Source: Bacteroidales bacterium UBA1680 (lineage in GTDB: Bacteria; Bacteroidota; Bacteroidia; Bacteroidales; UBA932). From it: a stretch of DNA of 64,000 nt. A program made the translations under genes and the position numbers. Of this stretch, positions 33,838 through 42,421 are shown in pieces; the first letter of the stretch is position 1, and every line of letters starts with the position of its first letter. The notes under the pieces were generated by a model. The model was not told where the DNA came from. It saw only the letters and a list, made by a program, of their open reading frames with translations, and did not search any database. The stretch spans positions 1 to 64,000 of the forward strand of contig DCKG01000030.1 in assembly GCA_002320605.1 (NCBI GenBank), in the 5' to 3' direction.

Positions 33838-36387
33838 CCTTCTCTTCTCGGCGTTGCCGGCACCGGTGCCTTTATACTTGCGGCTGCGGTAGTTGAACAT
33901 ATAGGTTACAGTGAAAGATACCCTCTGAGTGTAGTTGTAGCAGTCCTTTGTGCTGACGATGCCATTTCCGAAGCGAATCCATCTTTCCTTCTCGCTTCTG
34001 AATATGTCGTTGGCGGAGAGCTTCAGGGATAGCTTGTCGCCGAAGAAAGATTTGCGGAGCCAGGCAGAAGCCGTGAAATAACCTTTGTCGTGCGAGAAGC
34101 CGCCATCGGAATCGGTGCATGCATACAGGTCCACCGATCCGGAGAACGACTGCGAGAACCGGAAGCGATTATTCACTATGAAAGCGAAGCTGGGATTGTT
34201 CAGATGATGCGTCACGCCCAACTGCTTTCCATCGATGAACTGCTGTTCGTAGTCTATCTCGAAAAGTGGCTTGTAGACACCCAGATCAGGAGATGCCGTG
34301 ACCGATGCATACAGTCTGTCGTTTTTCCTGATGTTGTCGAACGTAACGAGCGCTATGGTGTCGTTGTACTGCTTGGTTATGAACATTATTGGATTCTTGT
34401 AGTGAGAGTACCCTAACGAGAACGTAAGCCAGCCGCGCACCGCATAGAAATCCACGGAAGTGGTAATCTGAGGCCTCAGTTGCGGATTCCCACCCTCGTA
34501 GGCATACCGGTTGTCGTATTGCAGATTGTTCCTGAGCTGATGGTACGAAGGCCTTCTGGTTTTTCTGTTCATGCTCAGCTGCAAGTCCCACTTCCCGAAT
34601 TGCCGTGAGACGGATATGGACGGGAATAGATCGTCATATTTGCGGCTTGCATCATCCTGCCTCACTCCGAAAGCGAAATAGTCGGATTTCACGTGTTCGT
34701 AGCGGAGACCTGCATTGGCGTTCCATTTGCCAAGCGAAAGGGCATATTCCCCGAATCCTGCCATATTCCCTTCCTCAATCTTGTATTCGGAGGCCTCGAT
34801 TATGTTCTCTTCATTTTTATAGCTCCCGTCGGTTTTGGTATAGGAATATTCCGACCCGAAGTTCAGGCTGCCTTTCCAGAGGGGGTAAGACAGCACCAAC
34901 TTAGCAGCATAGAGTTGCCCACGTATCACGGAGGCCGAAGTAACAGTCTGGTCTTTGAGCTCTTCGCTTGTCTCCTGCACTGCGCTTTCTTCGGTGGTCT
35001 TCGTGAACATGTAGGAACCGTTGAAGTCCACTCCCATCTTTCCCATCTTCCCGACGTAGTAGACATCCGCCTGGTGGCTTGGACCGGCAAGATATTCATT
35101 TTGCCAGTGCTGGCTGATGTTTCCTAGCACTTCGCCATCCTTGTAGACTGAGTAGCTACCGTTCAGGTTGATATCGCCTTTGGTCGTTTTGCTGTAATTA
35201 TATCTGGCTCCCAGAGAACTGCTGTCGTTGATGGCATAGTCCATCGCGAAATTCTCGTTGATGTTGTCGAAAGTCATCTCGTCCTTGACTTTCTGCTCAG
35301 TAAGATAGGCGAATTCCATGTTCAAGCTATTGTCCTCTCTCATGACGTTTCGTCTCCAAGAGGCGTCGTTTATCAGTTCCAGCTTTCCCTTGCGCCAGCT
35401 GAGATTGAGTTCCTCGCTGCCTCCGGCCTTGTTGTCTATGCTATAGTTCACGTTTGCGTCATTGCGGATGCTTATGCCTTCATCCGTATTGCGCAGGGTT
35501 CTTATCTTGATCACTGCACCTATCGTGGCATCGTACTCTGCGCCAGGGTTCGTTATCACCTCAACGCTCTTTATCTGCTCGGATTTCAGCCGATTCAGCT
35601 CATTGGCATCGTTTATCTTGCGGTTGTTTATGTAGATCAACGGGGAGCCTTTGGATGCCACGGTTATTTCTCCGCTGCCGTTTACCCTCACCCTTGGCAT
35701 CTGCCCTAGGACATCTACCGCCGAGCCCACCTGAGAGAGCATGGTATGCTGCACATCGACAGAAAAGCCACCTTTGGTCATCTTATAGGTGGGCCTTTCG
35801 CCTTTGACGACTGCTCCGTCTATGGCTAAGGCTTCCACCTGCATCTGGAATGTTCCTGCATCCTCTCCAGTAACGTACCTGCTGAATTTCTTGTAGCCGA
35901 TGAAGCTGACCTCCACCCTGTTGCGGTTGGCTTCTATCGGGATTACGAATATTCCGCTTTCGTTGGTCACCCCGCTACCAGTCATTGCTCCGTTGCCTCC
36001 TGCATTACCGTCATCGGCGGAGTACACTGCCACATCAGCGAATGCGAGAGGGTCTCCATTCTCGTCCAGCACTTTGCCGGACAAGTGCCTTGCCGTCTTG
36101 TGGGTGCATTCAATGAATATTTTGCTATTCTCGACTTTCATTGAGACCGGATAGAAGCCGATGACGTACTCCAATGCATCCGTCACCAGCTCTTCTTGAA
36201 GGGAAACTGTTACTAGAAAATCTTCCAATTCATTATAAATGAATATGATGCTGTATTGGTCGGTGCTTTCTTGAATATATTTTATTGCTTCCGACAGGGG
36301 CACGTTCTCGAAATCATGGGTTATCCGCTGCCCGAAAGCTGCCACGCAGATAAGGCCGAGCAGCAGAGAAGATAGCAATTTACTCAT
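33832..36387 (-). CDS. TonB-dependent outer-membrane receptor with STN domain
   Basis: An 851-residue outer-membrane receptor. A signal peptide (LLLGLICVAAFGQ) is followed by an STN secretin/TonB short domain (THDFENVPLSEAIKYIQ to about residue 90), a carboxypeptidase-regulatory-like domain (HLSGKVLDENGDPLAFADV), a plug domain (VDVLGQMPRVRV, IKSVEVITNPGAEYD) and an OMP_b-brl_3-type barrel. The presence of STN plus an anti-sigma gene overlapping its start by 4 bases and an ECF sigma gene before that indicates a trans-envelope signalling unit of the FecARI type, in which ligand binding releases the sigma factor. Its 3' end overlaps the convergent ATPase gene by 6 bases. The ligand is unknown. 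Confidence 0.92.
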   Translation of the reverse strand: MSKLLSSLLLGLICVAAFGQRITHDFENVPLSEAIKYIQESTDQYSIIFIYNELEDFLVTVSLQEELVTDALEYVIGFYPVSMKVENSKIFIECTHKTARHLSGKVLDENGDPLAFADVAVYSADDGNAGGNGAMTGSGVTNESGIFVIPIEANRNRVEVSFIGYKKFSRYVTGEDAGTFQMQVEALAIDGAVVKGERPTYKMTKGGFSVDVQHTMLSQVGSAVDVLGQMPRVRVNGSGEITVASKGSPLIYINNRKINDANELNRLKSEQIKSVEVITNPGAEYDATIGAVIKIRTLRNTDEGISIRNDANVNYSIDNKAGGSEELNLSWRKGKLELINDASWRRNVMREDNSLNMEFAYLTEQKVKDEMTFDNINENFAMDYAINDSSSLGARYNYSKTTKGDINLNGSYSVYKDGEVLGNISQHWQNEYLAGPSHQADVYYVGKMGKMGVDFNGSYMFTKTTEESAVQETSEELKDQTVTSASVIRGQLYAAKLVLSYPLWKGSLNFGSEYSYTKTDGSYKNEENIIEASEYKIEEGNMAGFGEYALSLGKWNANAGLRYEHVKSDYFAFGVRQDDASRKYDDLFPSISVSRQFGKWDLQLSMNRKTRRPSYHQLRNNLQYDNRYAYEGGNPQLRPQITTSVDFYAVRGWLTFSLGYSHYKNPIMFITKQYNDTIALVTFDNIRKNDRLYASVTASPDLGVYKPLFEIDYEQQFIDGKQLGVTHHLNNPSFAFIVNNRFRFSQSFSGSVDLYACTDSDGGFSHDKGYFTASAWLRKSFFGDKLSLKLSANDIFRSEKERWIRFGNGIVSTKDCYNYTQRVSFTVTYMFNYRSRKYKGTGAGNAEKRRL

Positions 36388-37127
36388 AGTTGCTTAGCTT
36401 TGCTGACGATTATCTTTTTACCTTCGAGTTTTATGCTGAAGCTCTCGAAATTGTTCAGAGTGGAGATGATTCCCGTCAGGGGTTCATCGGGATTCCATTC
36501 GAAATAAAGCCTGAGGCCTTTCACGTCCTCGTCCTTGTACTCGACTTCAACACCGTAATAGTCAGATAGCTCTGCGAGGATGTCTGAGAGGACGACATTA
36601 TCGAAAAGCTTTGGCTCCGCAACTTTTACGGCCTCTTCTTTCTGTATCTTCTTCGGTGCCCGTCTCGGCTTTGCAGACTGCTCCACTTTGGCTGGTTTTG
36701 CTGGCTTTGACGCTATTCCGAAGAAATGTGTCGATACGGCAGCATAGGCAAAACCAGAAACGACCACGACTGCGGCGGCGATGGCAGCCACCCGCTGCCA
36801 GCCCTTTATGAATATATTGCCTTTGCTCTTGCCTCCATTAGGTTTTTCAAGATAGGTTTCTGCCATGGTTGCTCCCTCGGCTTCAGCTTTGGCATGTCCC
36901 TGTGGCAGATGCTCTGTTCCTGCCTGGAAGAGCCTTTGCAATTCGTGGGCGATTTCTTTGTCAGTGAGCGGTTTGTAATTCGCTTTCACGGCACCGCAAG
37001 TTCTGGCGATGTCATCGTAGAGCTCCTGGCACTCTTTGTCGGAGAGAATCTCGTCCCATTGTGCCTCTGAATAGTCCTTCGGACTATCCAGCATTTTTAG
37101 CAGCATGTCAGTCTTTTCCATATTCAT
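36384..37127 (-). CDS. Anti-sigma factor (FecR/DUF4974-like)
   Basis: A 247-residue single-span membrane protein. The cytoplasmic N-terminal part (about 1-105) should hold the sigma factor. A membrane span follows (VAAIAAAVVVVSGFAYAAV), then a lysine/proline-rich linker and a periplasmic C-terminal domain with LSDILAELSDYYGVEVEY and LRLYFEWNPDEPLTGIISTLN, which resembles the DUF4974/STN-like end of FecR-type regulators. It overlaps the sigma gene upstream and the TonB receptor gene downstream (4 bases), so all three are co-transcribed. A start two codons later (37121) has the GAATATG context and is an alternative. Confidence 0.85.
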   Translation of the reverse strand: MNMEKTDMLLKMLDSPKDYSEAQWDEILSDKECQELYDDIARTCGAVKANYKPLTDKEIAHELQRLFQAGTEHLPQGHAKAEAEGATMAETYLEKPNGGKSKGNIFIKGWQRVAAIAAAVVVVSGFAYAAVSTHFFGIASKPAKPAKVEQSAKPRRAPKKIQKEEAVKVAEPKLFDNVVLSDILAELSDYYGVEVEYKDEDVKGLRLYFEWNPDEPLTGIISTLNNFESFSIKLEGKKIIVSKAKQL

Positions 37128-37614
37128 TATCAGTTAACTGAGAACGAAGACTGGCCATAGCCTGTCTGAGATGTTTGTACACTGCGGTCTCGCTGATTCC
37201 GAGCTTTGCTGCGATTTCCCTGAATTTCAGGCCCTGCCTGAAGTGCATCTCGATGATTTTTTTGCACACAGGAGGCTGAAGATGGGATATTCCGGCATTC
37301 AGAGTGGCGATCTTCTCTTCACTGGCGTCCTCGTCAGTGACGCTCTCAAGGTTGGAGAAGATGACATATTCATTCGCCACCTTTTCCTTGATTCTCATGC
37401 TGCGCAGCCTGTTGAGGCAGCGATTCCGCATGCTTGACAGAAGATACCCAGAGGCAGTTTCTCCTCGTAGCTCGATTCCATTCCTTATGACAGTCTCGAA
37501 GACATCGTGCACGGCATCTTTGCCCTCTGCCTCGTCATGTAGCAGAAAAACGGCAACCAGGAACATCCTGCGATAGTTTTCCCTGAACAATCTCTCAACT
37601 TCTTCGTTCTTCAT
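37108..37614 (-). CDS. ECF-type RNA polymerase sigma factor
   Basis: A 168-residue sigma-70 family protein with only regions 2 and 4. Region 2 shows LFRENYRRMFLVAVFLL and DAVHDVFETVIRNG (residues 8-45). Region 4 shows CKKIIEMHFRQGLKFREIAAKLGISETAVYKHLRQAM, with its helix-turn-helix near residues 130-155. Together with the downstream anti-sigma and TonB receptor genes it forms a cell-surface signalling system. The start at 37614 (MKNEEVERLF) is preferred over an ATG five codons upstream, because it matches the usual N terminus. Confidence 0.93.
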   Translation of the reverse strand: MKNEEVERLFRENYRRMFLVAVFLLHDEAEGKDAVHDVFETVIRNGIELRGETASGYLLSSMRNRCLNRLRSMRIKEKVANEYVIFSNLESVTDEDASEEKIATLNAGISHLQPPVCKKIIEMHFRQGLKFREIAAKLGISETAVYKHLRQAMASLRSQLTDNEYGKD

Positions 37615-37707
37615 ACAGCAATAATACACTCGGAAAAGATTTTACTAAACCCCTTCCAGCAAAAATTTTTATGAATATATGAAAAATGACCGAGAGACTG
37701 AATCGGG

Positions 37708-38055
37708 CTACTTTTTCAGAAGCTCGTCTATGTGCTCGGCGTAGTCAATTGAAGAGTCGAGATAAAATACGATTTCCGGGACGATGCGGAGTTGCTTGGC
37801 CACCCGACGTCCCAGCTCGCCACGAAACTCGTGGTTGCGCTCATTCAGCATATTCATGACTTCTTGTGCCTTCGCTGATGGGAATATGCTGACGTAGGTT
37901 TTGGCTATTGAAAGGTCCGGGCTTATCCTCACCTCGCTCACAGTCACCATTGCGCCCCCGAACACTGCCATGCCCTTCGAACGGATGATCTCCGCCAGAT
38001 CTTTCTGTATTTCCCTGGCAACCTTCAGCTGCCTAGTCGTCGCCTGCTTTTCCAT
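37708..38055 (-). CDS. rbfA: Ribosome-binding factor A
   Basis: A 115-residue single KH-like domain protein that helps mature the 30S subunit and 16S rRNA 5' end. The family pattern is clear: TTRQLKVAREIQKDLAEII near the start, VTVSEVRISPDLSIAKTYVSI in the middle and LGRRVAKQLRIVPEIVFYLD then DYAEHIDELL at the end. The open frame extends upstream to 38127, but the start at 38055 (MEKQATTRQ) gives the normal RbfA N terminus. It lies 95 bases downstream of tyrS on the same strand. Confidence 0.95.
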   Translation of the reverse strand: MEKQATTRQLKVAREIQKDLAEIIRSKGMAVFGGAMVTVSEVRISPDLSIAKTYVSIFPSAKAQEVMNMLNERNHEFRGELGRRVAKQLRIVPEIVFYLDSSIDYAEHIDELLKK

Positions 38056-38150
38056 TAGAGTTCCTCCGTGATTATGCTCGAGGCATCCGACTGGAAGTTC
38101 GGACTTGGCGGCATTCGTAGCCGCCAAGGATAACTTCCGGAGGATGCTGG

Positions 38151-39446
38151 TTAATCTATTATATTTATTATGAAATAATTCTTCTTACCTTTCTGAACCA
38201 GAATGTATTTTCCGTCAACGATGTCATTCTCACAGATGGCACGTTCGATGTCCGTCACCTTATCCTTGTTGATGCTTACGCCATTGCCCTGAACCATCTT
38301 GCGAGCCTCACCTTTAGAAGGAAACACCTGAGTCTCCACGGCAAGGAAATCCAGAATATTGCAAGGCAGGTCGCTGCGGCGCACGTCGAAAGTTGGTACC
38401 CCGCTGAACACGGCTAAGAAAGTCTTCTCGTCCAGTTTCTTAAGCTCATCCGAAGTGGAGTTTCCAAACAGCATCTTCGACGCAGACACTGCGTTTTCAT
38501 ATTCCATTTCCCCATGAATCATGGTGGTTATCTCCTTGGCAATCAACTGCTGCAGTAACCTGCGGCCCGGGTCCTTGCGATGCTCTTCTATCGCATCCTC
38601 TATTGTTTTGCGATCCAGAAGAGTGAATATCTTGATGTACCTCTCAGCATCCTCGTCGCTTACGTTCAGCCAGAACTGATAGAATTCGTAAGGCGAAGTT
38701 TTCTCCGGATCAAGCCATATGTTGCCTTTTTCGGTCTTGCCGAACTTCGTCCCGTCAGCCTTCTTCACGAGAGGGCAGGTGAGAGCGAATGCATCGGTTT
38801 TCCCGAGCATCCTGCGGATGAGCTCCACGCCCGTCGTGATGTTGCCCCACTGATCGCTCCCTCCCAGCTGCAAGCGAACGGCCTTGTGCTCGTAAAGCCA
38901 AAGGTAATCGTAGCCCTGAAGCAGCTGGTAGCTGAATTCCGTGAACGACATGCCCTCACGAGAATCGTCAGAGAGACGCTTCTTCACCGAATCCTTGGCC
39001 ATCATGTAGTTGACGGTGATATGTTTGCCGACATCCCTGATGAAGTTAAGGAATGTGTAATCCTTCATCCAGTCGTAGTTGTTCACAAGCTCAGCCTTAT
39101 TCGGAGCGTCCGAATCGAAATCCAAGATCTTCGAAAGCTGCTTGTGAATCCCCTCAATGTTATGATGCAGAGTCTCCTCGTCCAGCAATTTCCTCTCCTG
39201 GGACTTCATCGAAGGATCCCCGATCATTCCGGTCGCGCCCCCTATGACGGCGAACGGCTTGTGTCCGCAACTCTGGAAGTGTTTCAGTATCATTATGCTC
39301 ACAAGGTGGCCGATGTGCAGCGAATCCGCCGTCGGGTCGATTCCTACATATGCCGCTTGTGGACCTTCCATAAGTTTCTCTTCCGTTCCAGGCATGATGT
39401 CCTGGATCATGCCCCTCCATTTTAATTCCTCAACAAAATTTTTCAT
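38151..39446 (-). CDS. tyrS: Tyrosyl-tRNA synthetase
   Basis: A class I aminoacyl-tRNA synthetase of 431 residues charging tRNA-Tyr. The HIGH motif is in DPTADSLHIGHL, followed by GGATGMIGDPS. The KMSKS-like loop is KFGKTEKGNIW. The tyrosine pocket shows GYDYLWLYEH and QLGGSDQWGNI. The C-terminal S4 RNA-binding domain contains GEARKMVQGNGVSINKDKV. The open frame extends to 39470, but the start at 39446 (MKNFVEELKWRG) is the family N terminus. A promoter box lies just upstream. Confidence 0.97.
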   Translation of the reverse strand: MKNFVEELKWRGMIQDIMPGTEEKLMEGPQAAYVGIDPTADSLHIGHLVSIMILKHFQSCGHKPFAVIGGATGMIGDPSMKSQERKLLDEETLHHNIEGIHKQLSKILDFDSDAPNKAELVNNYDWMKDYTFLNFIRDVGKHITVNYMMAKDSVKKRLSDDSREGMSFTEFSYQLLQGYDYLWLYEHKAVRLQLGGSDQWGNITTGVELIRRMLGKTDAFALTCPLVKKADGTKFGKTEKGNIWLDPEKTSPYEFYQFWLNVSDEDAERYIKIFTLLDRKTIEDAIEEHRKDPGRRLLQQLIAKEITTMIHGEMEYENAVSASKMLFGNSTSDELKKLDEKTFLAVFSGVPTFDVRRSDLPCNILDFLAVETQVFPSKGEARKMVQGNGVSINKDKVTDIERAICENDIVDGKYILVQKGKKNYFIINIID

Positions 39447-39467
39447 CGGATGAATTATTATTGGGTG

Positions 39468-39498
39468 CAAAGTTAACTTATTTTGCCTACTTCACCAA
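39468..39498 (-). promoter_or_regulatory. Promoter of tyrS
   Basis: On the minus strand, TTG (39498-39496) is followed after 20 bases by TAACTTTG (39475-39468), matching the -33/-7 pattern. The start codon is about 22 bases downstream. Confidence 0.55.
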
Positions 39499-39634
39499 GC
39501 TAATCAGCGACTCAGAACCCCAGTATCTTTATATTCCGTTAATCTCTAATTAATTACCTGAATATTCCGATGCGGGGTCCTGAGATTTGCTGATGGAGGT
39601 TGAAACGAATATTTCATATTCAGAGGGAAAATGC

Positions 39635-39642
39635 TAAATTTG
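39635..39642 (+). promoter_or_regulatory. -7 box upstream of tpiA
   Basis: TAAATTTG matches TAnnTTTG and lies 43 bases before the tpiA start. The -33 element is poor (TTTC at 39612-39615). Confidence 0.5.
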
Positions 39643-39685
39643 CAGACTCCGAGAGTGAATACGAAACTATTAAATATTCAAGAAT

Positions 39686-40441
39686 ATGAGAAAGAAGATT
39701 GTAGCTGGGAACTGGAAGATGAATACAACTGTTCCCGAGGGTGTTGAACTTGCAAAGGCTGTTGCTGAGAAATCTGCTCAGCTGCCTGAGAACGTGGGTC
39801 TTATCGTGGCTCCTCCATTCACTCATCTGGCATCTGTCGCTCCAGAGCTGAAAGGCTCCAGAGTGCAGCTTTCCGCTCAGAACTGCGCCGACCACGAGAA
39901 AGGCGCTTACACAGGAGAGGTTTCAGTGAGCATGCTTGCCTCAGTAGGCTGCCAGTGGACTATACTCGGGCATTCTGAGAGGCGTCAATACTATGGCGAG
40001 ACCGACGAGAAACTTGTCGAGAAAGTTAAGCTGGCTCTCGCAGGCGGCCTTGGCGTTATCCTCTGCGTTGGCGAGAACCTTGACCAGAGAGAGGCAGGGA
40101 AGCATTTCGATGTCGTTACGGAGCAGATCAAGAATGTCCTTTACAATTTCACAGCCGAAGACATGGCGAAGGTAATTGTTGCCTACGAGCCTGTATGGGC
40201 TATCGGAACTGGTAAAACCGCTACTGCTGAGCAGGCCGAGGAAATACATGCCTGCATCCGCAAGGTCCTGGCAGACAAATTCGGAGCTCAAGTCGCCGAT
40301 GACACGACGATTCTTTACGGTGGCAGCTGCAAGCCATCGAACGCTAAAGAACTCTTCGCCCAGAAGGACATAGACGGAGGTCTCATTGGCGGTGCAGCCC
40401 TCAAGGCAGATGACTTCATCCAGATAGCCCTGAGCTATTAA
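39686..40441 (+). CDS. tpiA: Triosephosphate isomerase
   Basis: A 251-residue TIM-barrel enzyme interconverting dihydroxyacetone phosphate and glyceraldehyde 3-phosphate in glycolysis. Visible active-site elements are the N-terminal AGNWKMNT (Lys), WTILGHSERR (His electrophile), VIVAYEPVWAIGTGKTAT (catalytic Glu plus the flexible loop 6) and the phosphate-binding ILYGGSCKPSNA and GGLIGGAALK. The start is in the context AAGAATATG. It is a single-gene transcript, with its own -7 box and a hairpin terminator after the stop. Confidence 0.98.
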   Translation: MRKKIVAGNWKMNTTVPEGVELAKAVAEKSAQLPENVGLIVAPPFTHLASVAPELKGSRVQLSAQNCADHEKGAYTGEVSVSMLASVGCQWTILGHSERRQYYGETDEKLVEKVKLALAGGLGVILCVGENLDQREAGKHFDVVTEQIKNVLYNFTAEDMAKVIVAYEPVWAIGTGKTATAEQAEEIHACIRKVLADKFGAQVADDTTILYGGSCKPSNAKELFAQKDIDGGLIGGAALKADDFIQIALSY

Positions 40442-40458
40442 CTGATACAGTTTTCAAA

Positions 40459-40497
40459 TGCGCTTGCTCAGCCTAAAGCTCTGCAAGCGTATTTTTT
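40459..40497 (+). terminator. Rho-independent terminator after tpiA
   Basis: CGCTTGC (40461-40467) pairs with GCAAGCG (40483-40489), extended by G-U and T-A pairs, and is followed by six Ts (40492-40497). Confidence 0.8.
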
Positions 40498-40586
40498 GTA
40501 TTCATGTCTGTCTTCTTGAAAGGGGCCTCTGGCTTGGTTTTTGGGGTCTGCCCCTCGTTGGCTTATCGACAATATTGGTAAGCCTA

Positions 40587-40616
40587 TTGTTTGGTAACGA
40601 ATATTTATTATATTTG
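40587..40616 (+). promoter_or_regulatory. Promoter of glutamine synthetase gene
   Basis: TTG at 40587-40589 and TATATTTG at 40609-40616 are spaced by 19 bases. The leader to the ATG at 40660 is about 37 bases. Confidence 0.6.
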
Positions 40617-40659
40617 CTTGAACTAGTTAGATATTAAAAGTAATAATGCTAAAACTGAT

Positions 40660-42174
40660 ATGAATAATAAAGTATTGCTTAGCCCCAATGACGTGGTATC
40701 CTTCCTTGAGAAATCCCCGGAAAATTTCACAAGAGAGGACATGCTGAAATTCATCTGCGAGAACGGAATAAAGATGATAAATTTCATGTATCCAGCAGAA
40801 GGCGGCAGAGTGAAGACACTTAATTTCGCAATTAATAATTATGAATATGCCGAAACGGTGCTGACGGAAGGAGAGAGAGTGGATGGCTCCAGCCTGTTCC
40901 CGTCTTTCGTTCAGGCAGGCAACAGCGACCTGTACGTAATCCCTCGTTACAGGACGGCTTTCGTGGACCCTCTTTCGGATATTCCGACATTATGTTTCCT
41001 CTGCAGTTTCTTCGATAAAGACGGCGGACCTTTCGATTGCGCTCCATTCCAAACGCTGATGCGTGCAGAAGAGGCTTTCCATAAAGGCACGGGAATGACC
41101 TTCGAGGCTATGGGAGAGCTTGAATATTACGTCATTACGGATGAGAGTCCGCTTTTCCCGGCAACTGACCAGAGAGGCTATCACGAGTCTGCTCCGTTCG
41201 CGAAACTGAACGATTTCAGGGCAGATTGCATGATGGCTATCGCAAAGACAGGTGGCCAGATGAAATACGGGCATAGCGAAGTCGGAAACTTCACTTCTGG
41301 CGGAAAGGTTTATGAGCAGAACGAGATAGAATTCCTTCCGAATCCTGTCGATACTGCTGCCGACCAGATTCTGCTGGCAAAATGGATAATCAGAAGGCTA
41401 GCCTACAAATATGGCCTGGACGTAACTTTCGCCCCTAAGATAATCGTTGGCGAAGCTGGCTCAGGAATGCATATTCACATGCGGCTCATGAAGGATGGTA
41501 GGAACTGCACCGTAGGCCCTGATGGAAAACTTTCCGACGAGGCTAGGCGAGCGATTGCTGGCCTTATGCAGATGGCTCCTGCAATCACGGCATTTGGAAA
41601 CAAGAATCCGACCTCATATTTCCGCCTAGTCCCTCATCAGGAAGCCCCAACGAACGTCTGCTGGGGCGACTGCAACCGTTCAGCGCTTGTCAGAGTGCCA
41701 CTTGGCTGGTCCAGCGGCAAGGATATGTGTTCTGCCGCCAATCCGCTTGAGGCTCATGCGAGCATAGATACAACCGGCAAGCAGACTTTCGAGATGCGAT
41801 CTCCGGACTGCTCTGCGGACATCTATCAACTGATGGCTGGCCTCTGCGTGGCCGTTCGCTACGGTCTTTCGATGCCTGTCGGTGAGGCTTTGAAGATTGC
41901 CGAAGACAAATATGTGTCCATGGATATTCACAAGCCGGAAAATGCCGCAAAACTTGCCTCTCTGGCTTCGCTCCCAGCTAACTGTGCCGAGTCTGCAGAT
42001 TGCCTTGAGAAACAACGTGGTATTTTCGAGGCAGAGGGCGTGTTCACCAAGAGAATGATCGATGGCATCATATCTTCTCTTCGCTCCTTCAATGACCAGG
42101 ATCTTCTGACGAGGGCTTCCAATGACCCCGAACTTATGGCGAAAATCGTGAAGAAATATTTCTACTGCGGCTAG
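40660..42174 (+). CDS. glnA: Glutamine synthetase
   Basis: A 504-residue glutamine synthetase that makes glutamine from glutamate, ammonia and ATP. The N-terminal beta-grasp domain has GGRVKTLNF and the capping loop VDGSSLFPSF. The catalytic domain shows the metal-binding EAMGELEYYV, NEIEFLPN, GSGMHIHMRL (with the glutamate and His ligands) and NPTSYFRLVPHQEAPTNVCWG. The ending TFEMRSPDCSADIYQLMAGL includes the typical R-x-P-D segment. The length and composition fit the type I-like enzymes of Bacteroidetes rather than the longer GSIII. It is monocistronic, with a good promoter. Confidence 0.95.
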   Translation: MNNKVLLSPNDVVSFLEKSPENFTREDMLKFICENGIKMINFMYPAEGGRVKTLNFAINNYEYAETVLTEGERVDGSSLFPSFVQAGNSDLYVIPRYRTAFVDPLSDIPTLCFLCSFFDKDGGPFDCAPFQTLMRAEEAFHKGTGMTFEAMGELEYYVITDESPLFPATDQRGYHESAPFAKLNDFRADCMMAIAKTGGQMKYGHSEVGNFTSGGKVYEQNEIEFLPNPVDTAADQILLAKWIIRRLAYKYGLDVTFAPKIIVGEAGSGMHIHMRLMKDGRNCTVGPDGKLSDEARRAIAGLMQMAPAITAFGNKNPTSYFRLVPHQEAPTNVCWGDCNRSALVRVPLGWSSGKDMCSAANPLEAHASIDTTGKQTFEMRSPDCSADIYQLMAGLCVAVRYGLSMPVGEALKIAEDKYVSMDIHKPENAAKLASLASLPANCAESADCLEKQRGIFEAEGVFTKRMIDGIISSLRSFNDQDLLTRASNDPELMAKIVKKYFYCG

Positions 42175-42225
42175 GTTGCTCAATTAGACCCTGGCTTTCG
42201 ACATGATGACAAGCGATAATGCCGA

Positions 42226-42289
42226 GATGGCAATGGAATGGCATATTCCTGAAAAAATTATTTCAGTTTCCTTTGGAACTGAGTAAATT
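42226..42289 (+). repeat. 64-bp copy of the typA promoter region, altered -7
   Basis: This segment matches 53455-53518 with two differences over 64 bases. In the typA copy the sequence runs on into TAAATTTG, a -7 box. Here the same position reads TAAATTCA, so the box is spoiled. It lies about 130 bases upstream of the TPR regulator gene. Confidence 0.85.
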
Positions 42290-42421
42290 CACAAAAATGT
42301 ATAACGAGATTTCGAGATGTGGCTATGCGAGGCGGGAAAAATGATTGAATTCACCAAGCGTTAGCAGGCAGATGAAGAGAGGCAGTGCCATCAGAGGCAC
42401 ATCAAAGACCAAATCAAGAAT

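Noticed and set aside
38580..39425. 281-codon plus-strand frame opposite tyrS
   Set aside because: Low-stop frame antisense to an intact, conserved housekeeping gene, with no family features.
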